DNA of 64,000 bases from a virus. Location of the stretch: the IMG/VR virus record IMGVR_UViG_3300022413_000008, positions 1 to 64,000 of that record; one strand, given 5' to 3'. Made by a program: the position numbers and the translations under genes. Shown here in pieces: positions 57,014 to 64,000 of the stretch. The stretch's first letter is position 1. Each line of letters begins with the position of its first letter. Below the pieces are notes generated by a model. It did no database searches. It saw nothing but the letters and a program-made list of their open reading frames with translations, and was not told the DNA's origin.

Positions 57014-57850
57014 TTAAAAGAGTCCGTAGAATGAGTTGATGTTGTCCAACCTTCCGGTTTCGTCTGGCGTGCTCACCGCGTTGATAACGTAGGCCTCGTG
57101 GAATTTCTGGATCGTGCCGGCGCCCCCAATCGCGTTCGCAGCTACCGTCAGTCCGTCAATTCCAGCGGCCCCTGGATTCCCCCCAGTCACTTTCGAATTG
57201 TTGTTGACGGCAGTAAAGGAGCTCGCCCCGTCAAATCCGAAATAAACCGCAGAAGCGTTGCCGATCACGAGATCCGTGTTCGCATTGACTGACGCGCCCG
57301 CAAACTGGTCCATTCTCGGGGTCACGCCTGCCGTGATGATTGCGTTCCTATTTGTGAGATCATTTCCGTCCATGATCCCACGACTGATCACCCAGGTATC
57401 AAGCTGCCCAACCCACCACAAAGTATTTGGTTGCGCTAAAAGCCCTGTGAAATCCACCGTCTGGAGATACTCGGTCCCTTGGAATCCCGCTGCTGGCTTC
57501 CCTGTTGATCCTACTGTCAACACCCCATTGTTAACGATCCCGGGCTGCAGCACCATGCTCGCCTGAACCAAGTCTGGCTGGAATGGGTTCTGGGAATAAA
57601 TGGTCGTGATGAACCCATCGTCTAAAGGCCCAGTACCAACAAATGATAGCACCGCAGCCGAATCCATTGCTCCACCACCAGTGAACCCGATGTCCTGCTC
57701 GTTGTTATCCGAATTACGCCGAACTCGGATGCAGGACCCCACGTAGGCCGGATTCAGCTTCCGAGCGACCGAATACATTCCGATCGCACTCGCCGTCAGA
57801 TCGAAGACGTTTCCAGAATGAATGCCCCCACGTCGGATAATGCGCCTCAT
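57014..57850 (-). CDS. Tail/fibre protein, arabinofuranosidase-like beta domain, paralogue 2, 278 aa
   Basis: Same length and layout as paralogue 1: MRRIIRRGGIHSG, then YSVARKLNPAYVGSCIRVRR with SSDN replaced by NSDN, PRMDQFAGASVNANTDLVIG and the end NSFYGLF. Divergence is spread along the chain, so the duplication is not recent. Possibly the two form different receptor-binding parts. Confidence 0.75.
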   Translation of the reverse strand: MRRIIRRGGIHSGNVFDLTASAIGMYSVARKLNPAYVGSCIRVRRNSDNNEQDIGFTGGGAMDSAAVLSFVGTGPLDDGFITTIYSQNPFQPDLVQASMVLQPGIVNNGVLTVGSTGKPAAGFQGTEYLQTVDFTGLLAQPNTLWWVGQLDTWVISRGIMDGNDLTNRNAIITAGVTPRMDQFAGASVNANTDLVIGNASAVYFGFDGASSFTAVNNNSKVTGGNPGAAGIDGLTVAANAIGGAGTIQKFHEAYVINAVSTPDETGRLDNINSFYGLF

Positions 57851-57853
57851 GGC

Positions 57854-58603
57854 TTATGCCGTGTCACCTGCCAGAACCCATTCATCGGTCGCGATCTTGG
57901 TCAGAGTCGCAATCGCATGCTGGGCTCGCAGGTTTGTTCCATTCGCCGAATCAAGTGTCACTCCACCAGCGGCAGCCAGTTGCACCTGTCCAGCACCGGA
58001 TTGAATGATTTCGATACATGTTCCAATCGCGAAAGCTGCCGTCGCATTAGCTGGAACCGTCAATGTTACCGTTGTTCCCGCTGTGAAACGCTTGGTTTTG
58101 CCGTGATCTGCTAGAACCAGCGTGTAGCTGGTGCCAGCCTCCGTCTCAATATCAGCAATCGCAATGTTGGTGGCATGGATATCCCCTTGATCCTCTTGTG
58201 CCCAGTCCACATGTTCGGCCGGGACAAACCCCAAGAGGTTGTCATGGTTGACGATCGCCTCGATTTCGCCCGCTGTCATTCCTCCGCTAGCCCCACCTAG
58301 CGCAGCATCAACAAACCCAGGAACTATCCCCTGGACGAATTCTTTCGCCCCATAGTTCGTGTCGATCGTAACGCTTGCCGCGCCGTTAACCAGATCGTTC
58401 GGCTCAAACGCCTCGACCGTAATGTTGTTGGCTGATGCATTGCCATCTGTGTCAATGACAGTCCAGGATTTGCCAGGCGCTGCACCTGCCGGCAACCTAA
58501 CCGTAATAGCCGCAACGCTCGTACGCACGAGGATGAGCTGGTCATCACGAAGCGCATTGTAGTCACCAGTGATGGCGACAGTTTTGGGTGCTAATTGACT
58601 CAT
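57854..58603 (-). CDS. Fibre/baseplate-type protein, 249 aa
   Basis: Strand-rich with a repeated-type segment EAIVNHDNLLGFVPAEHVDW that also occurs three times in the protein encoded at 58795-59763. The C-terminal part (TSYTLVLADHGKTKRFT) resembles a common phage capping domain. Probably a partner in the fibre complex. Confidence 0.7.
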   Translation of the reverse strand: MSQLAPKTVAITGDYNALRDDQLILVRTSVAAITVRLPAGAAPGKSWTVIDTDGNASANNITVEAFEPNDLVNGAASVTIDTNYGAKEFVQGIVPGFVDAALGGASGGMTAGEIEAIVNHDNLLGFVPAEHVDWAQEDQGDIHATNIAIADIETEAGTSYTLVLADHGKTKRFTAGTTVTLTVPANATAAFAIGTCIEIIQSGAGQVQLAAAGGVTLDSANGTNLRAQHAIATLTKIATDEWVLAGDTA

Positions 58604-58788
58604 GGGTGTTCCTCTTCTTTCTCAGCCCTTAAGGCCTCGTTTTCTTTTCTCAACGCCTCGTTCTCTCCGATTAATGCCTCCAAGGCTTGCTTTAGCATTG
58701 TCGTCCCTACCGTGTGAGCCCCAGCCAACGCTCCGAATGCATCAATAACGCGTTGTGATGTGGCGCTTATTTCTGGACCCTTATCCAT
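58600..58788 (-). CDS. Small coiled-coil protein, 62 aa
   Basis: The C-terminal third is a clear heptad helix (ENEALRKENEALRAEKEEE). Overlaps the next gene by ATGA. May trimerise fibre parts or be a chaperone. Confidence 0.6.
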   Translation of the reverse strand: MDKGPEISATSQRVIDAFGALAGAHTVGTTMLKQALEALIGENEALRKENEALRAEKEEEHP

Positions 58789-58794
58789 GTTGAT

Positions 58795-59763
58795 TTAGGC
58801 CACTCGATTGAGTGTCATTGCACAATCCTGAACGGTCGCGGCCGAAGTGTCAGTCTCATTCTGCATCCACAATTCAACCGTATCCCCAGCGGTAAGTGTG
58901 GCCTGGGCAGCTACTACCGCAGAACCGATGTCCCCACCTGTCCCTAACTTCCGAGTTGTGCGAGCCCCTAGCTGCGTCGCCCCATTGTTCTTGAAAAACG
59001 CAAGGGAATAGGTATCGCTAGTCCCGCCTGAGAACGACACTGCGGCAACCATCTCGTAATCCCCATTTGCACCTACAGTAATATGATCATTCGTGTGGTC
59101 TGGCGTCGCATTGTTTGAAGGACCATTTGTGTCGAAAACAGTAATCTGGCTAGCATTTGAAAAATCAGAGCTTGAGCCAGCAAAAGTCGTCGTTGTTGCG
59201 TTGCTCTCGACCTCTAGCGAACCGTGTGCATTGGGAAGATTATTCGCAGCGATCGTTCCAGCTCCTGGGGAAGACCAGTCAATGTGCTCAGCAGCTACGA
59301 AGTTCAGTAACGAATCATGATCGATTGAAGCGACCGGGAGATTCGACACATCAATCGTGCCTGCCGCAACACCTGTCCAATCAATGTGCTCAGCAGCCAG
59401 GAAGTTCAGTAGCGAATCATGATCGATGGAAGCGACTGGGAGATTCGACACATCAATTGTGCCTGCCGCAACACCTGTCCAGTCAATGTGTTCGGCAGCT
59501 ACGAAGTTCAACAACGCATCATGATCGATGGCTCCCGGGACAAGCGTCCACTCAATGACACTGCCATTCAGCGCGATCGTTATCCCCCCAGAAACAGACG
59601 CTACCGGCCGGAATTGAAGATCCACGGCCAGCTTGGAATCAAAAATGCCAATGCCTCCCCCAAGGTTCGACGCCGTGTTGGCCTCGCCCGAACCAGCAAC
59701 AGCCGGAGGAGGCATCAATCGCGTAACCTCGGACGCGTTCCCGTCAAAATACAGCATGTTCAT
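58795..59763 (-). CDS. Fibre protein with three 34-residue repeats and C1q-like end, 322 aa
   Basis: N-terminal attachment region to about residue 78, three repeats at 79-112, 113-146 and 147-180 (IDHDSLLNFVAAEHIDW core), then a beta-sandwich end with DYEMVAAVSFSGGTSDTYSL and LTAGDTVELWMQNET, the pattern of C1q/TNF-like trimers. A trimeric receptor-binding fibre is likely. Confidence 0.75.
   Translation of the reverse strand: MNMLYFDGNASEVTRLMPPPAVAGSGEANTASNLGGGIGIFDSKLAVDLQFRPVASVSGGITIALNGSVIEWTLVPGAIDHDALLNFVAAEHIDWTGVAAGTIDVSNLPVASIDHDSLLNFLAAEHIDWTGVAAGTIDVSNLPVASIDHDSLLNFVAAEHIDWSSPGAGTIAANNLPNAHGSLEVESNATTTTFAGSSSDFSNASQITVFDTNGPSNNATPDHTNDHITVGANGDYEMVAAVSFSGGTSDTYSLAFFKNNGATQLGARTTRKLGTGGDIGSAVVAAQATLTAGDTVELWMQNETDTSAATVQDCAMTLNRVA
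59224..59529 (-). repeat. Three tandem 102-bp repeats within the fibre gene
   Basis: Each unit encodes 34 residues around D-H-D-S-L-L-N-F and A-E-H-I-D-W. Units 1 and 2 are nearly identical at DNA level; unit 3 diverges at its end. Copy number can change by slippage or recombination and would alter fibre length. Confidence 0.85.
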
Positions 59764-60107
59764 GGCTTTTTGAGTGAATCGACCAGCTCGGCCATTTGGG
59801 CTTTCTGTTCCTTTATGTCGCTCCGGATCTCCGTCAGGGCTTCACTGTCCGTCCTGATGAAATGGACTATGTCCTTAACTAGCATGCCCACTACCGCGAC
59901 TACTGCCACCCACATGAATTTCTTCATGCCTCCAGCCCACCGCGTCAGCCGGTCTATTTGAATCACGTGCGATTTCTCGGCGTCTCCATTCCCCAGGATA
60001 ACTTTCTTGATGTCCCCCACATCCTCTTCCATTTTCTCGAGGGCTGTCACCGCTTTCTCAAGATCGTTGATTCTCTTCTCACACTGCAAGCACCTCTGCT
60101 CATCCAT
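59760..60107 (-). CDS. Membrane protein with flanking coiled coils, 115 aa
   Basis: Cys pair and heptads at the start (CEKRINDLEKAVTALEKMEE), one membrane span (KKFMWVAVVAVVGMLVKDIV, about 62-81), then another charged helix. Similar in layout to XhlA-like phage haemolysin/holin partners. Coupled to the fibre gene by ATGA. Role inferred. Confidence 0.6.
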   Translation of the reverse strand: MDEQRCLQCEKRINDLEKAVTALEKMEEDVGDIKKVILGNGDAEKSHVIQIDRLTRWAGGMKKFMWVAVVAVVGMLVKDIVHFIRTDSEALTEIRSDIKEQKAQMAELVDSLKKP

Positions 60108-60126
60108 TTGGGTACCTTAACCCTTC

Positions 60127-60987
60127 TTACACATCGACCACAAATGGATAGCGAGGCTTCACATAGTTGTTATAGATTGCCTGCATGCATACTTTCGTGA
60201 TCGCCGTCGTCTCCCAAAACGCGAAATCCAAACAATACCATTCCGCGTAAGGTGCCGACACATGGCTCACCCGATCGCGCCCGAGACGTGTGAACGTCAG
60301 CGTTTGATTGAAGGTCCCCTCCGCCTCAGCCGTCTGCCGATTGTTGATGTAGGCTGAACCATTGCCAGGTCCATTCTCCCCACCGGTCGCCGAAATTAGG
60401 AGGAAGTTGACAGGCAAACTTGGCCCGCTGGTTAAGTTGTTGTAGACAATTGCAGCCGAATTGCCGGAATATCCAGCCGTCAACGCCGGAACAGACGAAT
60501 CATAAAGCATCATGTTCGACGTGTTGACATTCAGATTCGCATCCCCAGCAATTGCTCCAGCCGATATCATGCGACCCACTGCCATCGACGAATAGTCCGT
60601 AGACGCAAGCACGATATTGGTGTCCAAAGTCAAGAACCCTCCAACATTCGGGAAGATCGTCGTATTGGGTCCATTGAAGTAAATGCACTGATGATCAGGA
60701 AATGGTGAAGACCCACCTAGATTCGAAGGCCTGAAGAATCTCGCGCCAAACCCAATCGCGTTCGTGAAGGCGTTGTTTCCAGCGAGACGGTCGGTCCACT
60801 GATAGGTGGGCGCCAGGAGTTCCGTCTGATCCGGGATCGAATTGTCGAAGAAGTCAGCTCGCCAATGATAATCAGGGGCCGGACATCCAACTACCTCTTC
60901 CAGTTCAAGCAGAGAAGCCCCTCCGCCGTAGTCACGAAACAGCGGCAGGCCTTTCTTGAAATTGCCAGGTAGAACGATTCTCCCCAT
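60127..60987 (-). CDS. LamG/concanavalin-like fibre protein, 286 aa
   Basis: Strand-rich with HWRADFFDNSIPDQTELLAP, NGPNTTIFPNVGGFLTLDTN and GSAYINNRQTAEAEGTFNQT, the typical strands of LamG-like sandwiches in phage fibres; the end EWYCLDFAFWETTAITK is the closing strand. Likely binds surface glycans. Confidence 0.65.
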   Translation of the reverse strand: MGRIVLPGNFKKGLPLFRDYGGGASLLELEEVVGCPAPDYHWRADFFDNSIPDQTELLAPTYQWTDRLAGNNAFTNAIGFGARFFRPSNLGGSSPFPDHQCIYFNGPNTTIFPNVGGFLTLDTNIVLASTDYSSMAVGRMISAGAIAGDANLNVNTSNMMLYDSSVPALTAGYSGNSAAIVYNNLTSGPSLPVNFLLISATGGENGPGNGSAYINNRQTAEAEGTFNQTLTFTRLGRDRVSHVSAPYAEWYCLDFAFWETTAITKVCMQAIYNNYVKPRYPFVVDV

Positions 60988-61289
60988 CAGTCGGCGTACC
61001 AGCTGTAGGCAACATCACTGCTCCCAGCTCTGGCTACACGAAATTCAGAAAGCTTGTCACCAGGAAACCATTGCTCCTTATCCGGATGGACAAAACACCC
61101 ATCCGGGTCTCCTGGCCCATAAACGAGGAGGCCCTCTGCAGAGTCTTCATTCGAAAACCTGACCCCGTTTTGCAAATAATGGTCGGTCGCAGAAACCGCA
61201 GCCGGTGTAGCTGTCGCGGTTCCGCCATCGCTACGTGGCCCGCTATCCGTCACGTTCGGATGCGTGATATTTGGTGCATAAAATGGCAT
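60987..61289 (-). CDS. Small structural hypothetical protein, 100 aa
   Basis: Gly/Asp-rich, strand-type protein (GLLVYGPGDPDGCFVHPDKE). Overlaps both neighbours by one base. Resembles small decoration or fibre accessory proteins; not recognised. Confidence 0.6.
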   Translation of the reverse strand: MPFYAPNITHPNVTDSGPRSDGGTATATPAAVSATDHYLQNGVRFSNEDSAEGLLVYGPGDPDGCFVHPDKEQWFPGDKLSEFRVARAGSSDVAYSWYAD

Positions 61290-61792
61290 TAGCTTCCCTT
61301 CACTTCGACTTTCGACGGTTGAACAATCTGTATTGCGACGCCCTTCATCGGGCCTTGCGCTGCCCCTTTCGACCTATTTGGCCTCGAAGATGGGTCGTCC
61401 CCATGGGTCTTGACCATGCTGCGTACTGCCTCATCGCGATCTCTTAATAAACTACGCTGAAGCTGAGCGAAAGCCAATAGCTCGTCAGTATTGTCGTCGC
61501 GGTCAGCTTTATTGACTCGTTTGCGACATTTTTGAATCAGTTTATCCCGCTGGTCGTTGCCGTAGTAGTGCTCAGTAACACCAATTGCATGTACCCCTAT
61601 GGCAACCATCTCTTTGTGCAGAGGTTTGGCGGCCTTGATTCGGCTCCAGCCCTTCTCTCGGATGCCAACAGCACTGAGTATCTCGCGTGCCTCTGCGTCC
61701 GTTAGTGGCTTAGAGGCTGGCTCTGCCACTTCAACCGGCTTATCGGCCAGATCAGCCACTTCAGGTAGATGTGTCTCCGTCATTGTTTCCAA
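61289..61792 (-). CDS. Charged helical protein, 167 aa
   Basis: Central helical domain (EAREILSAVGIREKGWSRIK, then RKRVNKADRDDNTDELLAFA) between loose ends. Size and charge would fit a terminase small subunit or a regulator, but no HTH is clear. Overlaps the upstream gene by 32 bases. Confidence 0.55.
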   Translation of the reverse strand: METMTETHLPEVADLADKPVEVAEPASKPLTDAEAREILSAVGIREKGWSRIKAAKPLHKEMVAIGVHAIGVTEHYYGNDQRDKLIQKCRKRVNKADRDDNTDELLAFAQLQRSLLRDRDEAVRSMVKTHGDDPSSRPNRSKGAAQGPMKGVAIQIVQPSKVEVKGS

Positions 61793-62009
61793 TGTAGTCT
61801 CCGTTTAGCTCTTTTGGCCAACCAAAGCTTGGCTTCTCAGGTTGCTCCCATGCCCAGCACACCTTCTCTACGGCCGTAGCCGCGTAGGGCATGAAGCACC
61901 AGCACCCAATACGCTCCTCGCCAGCATAAGACCCAGGGGTGCCGCAGGAAAGCAAGGATGTGTTGAAGATTGGGCAGCTAAGACAGAAGCTTAGTCTCTC
62001 CGGCGACAA
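61761..62009 (-). CDS. Cysteine-rich small protein, TTG start, 82 aa
   Basis: No ATG; the best start is a TTG at 62009, inside the end of the upstream gene. Has CLSC, CGTPGSYAGEERIGCWCF and a later Cys, a spacing known from small phage zinc-binding proteins. A much longer frame from 62258 would be unlikely overlap. Function unknown. Confidence 0.5.
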   Translation of the reverse strand: MSPERLSFCLSCPIFNTSLLSCGTPGSYAGEERIGCWCFMPYAATAVEKVCWAWEQPEKPSFGWPKELNGDYIGNNDGDTST

Positions 62010-63009
62010 GTTCCTTGAGCGTTGCTCTATCGCTGGTGATGGGTACTTTGTTAGAGAGTACCAAAGCGTCGGAAACACGCTCCATGCAAGCCGGCAAAGC
62101 CCGAGGGGATTTAGTGTCCGGCAGTATTCGAAAACCATCCTTACAGCCAACCTTAGAAATGTAGGCAAAAGGAGAGCTCGCTCTGACGGCCCAAGATCTA
62201 ATTGATTCTCGAGCAAAATCTCGAAGCCTCTGGATTCGCCTGACAACGTTTTCTGCATAACCTACCCTGTTGTAACGCTGCAGCCGCGTTTGTTCAACCC
62301 CGCGTGATGCCTTTTCCCATGACTCGGTGGATACGCATTCAAGGTGTGGCATAATCGTCTGATCCTGCTTGCTCATCGCAAGGAGCTCGCGAGACAAGAG
62401 GTCGTCGGCTACCCCACTTCGAAGGAACTCGGGCTCTGTCGCCGCTGCCGCCCGAATCCTTGGCCACTTTTTCGCAAGCGTCTCCTTCCATTGCGGACGA
62501 TACGGAACCGCACCAAGTTTACAGAATCCCAAGTCCAATATCTTGTCCTTCCCAAGGATCCATGTCAGAGCAACCTGCTTGAATGCCACCCAAATGAGTG
62601 CCATTTCTTCCAAACTGCACACGTTGGCTTCTCGATGTAGCTCGACGAGGAAGGGATCCGACACGCCACCACCGCGAACTGGCTTCTCTAGCTCCTCCTC
62701 TTCGAACTGATCCTCACCATCCCAACGGAAATGCCTCTCAGGCGTAATCCCGTCGACCTTTGTCAGTCCTCGGAACGCCTCCGCGTTCAAGAGCCATGAC
62801 CCAGAGTCGACCCTGTGACTCGACATCCTGCCCATCACAACCTTGAACTCGCGCCACTTATCGAGAGACAACACAACGCCTGACGTGATTGCGTAATAGA
62901 CGGTTGGGTCGTTGGAAAGATGCCCTTTCACAGCCAATACCGGTACCAGGCAGCCTTCGCGCACCTCTACGACACGCAACATTTGATCCCCACGCAGGAA
63001 AACCTTCAC
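61978..63009 (-). CDS. Hypothetical protein, 343 aa
   Basis: The GTG at 63009 makes a GTGA overlap with the upstream HTH gene and is preferred to the ATG at 63045. Contains KGHLSNDPTVYYAITSGVVL, an acidic stretch EDQFEEEELEKPV and a basic C-terminal half. I do not recognise a family; it could be a nucleic-acid enzyme, but no motif proves it. Confidence 0.65.
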   Translation of the reverse strand: MKVFLRGDQMLRVVEVREGCLVPVLAVKGHLSNDPTVYYAITSGVVLSLDKWREFKVVMGRMSSHRVDSGSWLLNAEAFRGLTKVDGITPERHFRWDGEDQFEEEELEKPVRGGGVSDPFLVELHREANVCSLEEMALIWVAFKQVALTWILGKDKILDLGFCKLGAVPYRPQWKETLAKKWPRIRAAAATEPEFLRSGVADDLLSRELLAMSKQDQTIMPHLECVSTESWEKASRGVEQTRLQRYNRVGYAENVVRRIQRLRDFARESIRSWAVRASSPFAYISKVGCKDGFRILPDTKSPRALPACMERVSDALVLSNKVPITSDRATLKELVAGETKLLS

Positions 63010-63257
63010 TTCGCACGCGAGGCCTTGCGTTTCAGGTCGGCGCAAATCGTCGCTGGCGACACTCCCAGTTCCTTTGCTATCTGCCGCAAAGGAAACCCTT
63101 GCCTCTTCATCTTTAACGCAGCCTTTCGCCGTTCATTTCGACGGCGAATGTCAGCATGTGACGCTTCTCGACGGCGCTTCTTCTCTTCAATAACTGTGAC
63201 TTGTAGCCGTGCGACCCTTGCTCGGGCCTTTTTTAATTGATCAGTGAGCCTCTTCAT
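63006..63257 (-). CDS. HTH DNA-binding protein with basic coiled coil, 83 aa
   Basis: N-terminal Lys/Arg-rich coiled coil (KKARARVARLQVTVIEEKKR), then a helix-turn-helix FPLRQIAKELGVSPATICAD at about 54-73, as in resolvase and sigma-4-like regulators. Coupled to the next gene. Probably controls this operon or the late genes. Confidence 0.7.
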   Translation of the reverse strand: MKRLTDQLKKARARVARLQVTVIEEKKRRREASHADIRRRNERRKAALKMKRQGFPLRQIAKELGVSPATICADLKRKASRAK

Positions 63258-63999
63258 TTCGTTTACGAGCGATGAATCTTAGTTCCTCTCCTTGCCCACT
63301 CTCCCCTAATTTCGAAACTTTCTTGATCACGGCTTCCGGCTCCAAGTCAGGGTTCCTGGAACGCACAACCTTAGCAACTTCAGCTTCGGTGTAATCCCCG
63401 ATCCGGGTCCACTGCTCCATTAGTTGGAAGCCTCCCCGCCCCAACATTTCCTCCAATGTCTTTGGAGTGTAGTGAACATAATGGTAGTTCGGATCCAGCC
63501 AATACCAGTCCTTCCCAAGCTCCACGGAACAATACGAACCGAAATTCGGCACGATCCCAATGAACAACCCGCCAGGCTTGAGATGGCGCTTCACGCAATC
63601 TAGATATTTCAATGGGTTTGGGATGTGTTCGAAGACGTGACACATCGAAACCAGGTCGACTGGATCCCAATGCGTTACATGTTCAAGTGGTGAGGTCGTA
63701 ATCTGCAACTTCAAATGTTCTCGGCCCCAGAACGCCATCTTCCTACAAATCTCAATCCCCACTGGATCATACCCATAGTCTTTCAATGTCACCATGAAGG
63801 CGCCCCACCCGCACCCAATATCAATGGCGGTGCCGCTGTTGATCTCCGTCTTCTCTCCCACTTCAGACATGAAATCCTTCCGTCGCAATGCCGATGAGGC
63901 CACCCCTTCAAGGCCGGGCCATACCATGTGAGACCCCTCATCAGCGTAGTCCTGGTAGAAGTCGACTAAATCCCCACGAATCCCATTACGCTGAGCGAA
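63241..63999 (-). CDS. SAM-dependent methyltransferase, 5' end cut by window
   Basis: Class I methyltransferase: AIDIGCGWGAFMVTLKDYGY is the SAM loop, with VSMCHVFEHIPNPLKYLDCV as the acidic and post-motif strands and HLKPGGLFIGIVPNFGSYCS after. The frame stays open to the window edge (FYQDYADEGSH before the first Met). Resembles glycan-modifying methyltransferases, linking it in theme to the 21-28 kb cassette. Confidence 0.8.
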   Translation of the reverse strand, partial: FAQRNGIRGDLVDFYQDYADEGSHMVWPGLEGVASSALRRKDFMSEVGEKTEINSGTAIDIGCGWGAFMVTLKDYGYDPVGIEICRKMAFWGREHLKLQITTSPLEHVTHWDPVDLVSMCHVFEHIPNPLKYLDCVKRHLKPGGLFIGIVPNFGSYCSVELGKDWYWLDPNYHYVHYTPKTLEEMLGRGGFQLMEQWTRIGDYTEAEVAKVVRSRNPDLEPEAVIKKVSKLGESGQGEELRFIARKRNEEAH

Positions 64000-64000
64000 C

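Noticed and set aside
61761-62258. 165-residue frame starting at 62258
   Set aside because: It would overlap the 343-residue gene by 280 bases; only its last 82 codons show the cysteine pattern, so the later TTG start was used.

Overview
The window is an internal part of a tailed-phage (Caudoviricetes) genome. It carries a terminase large subunit, portal, scaffold-like protein, putative major capsid protein, tail nozzle and fibre genes and phage recombination/replication genes. There are no ribosomal or host housekeeping genes. Both edges cut genes, so the genome is longer than 64 kb. A nozzle-like tail protein and very large virion proteins suggest a podovirus-like particle. A lipoprotein with a spanin-like layout suggests a Gram-negative host. 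The host itself cannot be named from the sequence, and I recognised no tRNA.

Left arm (0-10 kb, + strand): about 37 very small, tightly packed genes, most with ATGA or GTGA stop/start overlaps. Several are 20-60 residue peptides with one membrane segment. Two gene-free stretches look like structured RNA. One (about 660-1085) ends in an 18-bp two-part hairpin that hides the ribosome binding site of the next gene and competes with an upstream stem. The other (about 4430-4750) is a run of hairpins. A short leader repeat recurs between genes.

10-21 kb (+): a DUF932 protein, an 87-bp tandem duplication, and a 1.2-kb block of degenerate hexanucleotide repeats holding five coupled related ORFs. The recombination/replication module follows: probable recombination protein, an Acb2-like anti-CBASS protein, a Cas4/RecB-type nuclease, a second PD-(D/E)XK nuclease, MazG-like pyrophosphohydrolase, SSB, primosome-type protein, DnaC-like helicase loader, HTH protein and tyrosine recombinase. 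No DNA or RNA polymerase is present, so the phage probably loads host enzymes, unless they lie outside the window.

21.5-28.8 kb: a glycan cassette of glycosyltransferases, a cupin and SAM methyltransferases, one of them fused to a glycosyltransferase-like domain. Its last glycosyltransferase is on the - strand and is translationally coupled to the giant virion gene.

28.8-52.8 kb (- strand): late genes. In transcription order these are a small protein, portal, head protein, scaffold, capsid, terminator, adaptor-like proteins, a glycosyltransferase, collar fibre, nozzle, GNAT, two internal-virion-like proteins and a 2955-residue protein. The terminase large subunit (52.8-54.4 kb) runs the other way. 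From 54.4 kb to the end (- strand) lie candidate lysis proteins, a set of repetitive and paralogous tail/fibre proteins, an HTH protein and a truncated methyltransferase.
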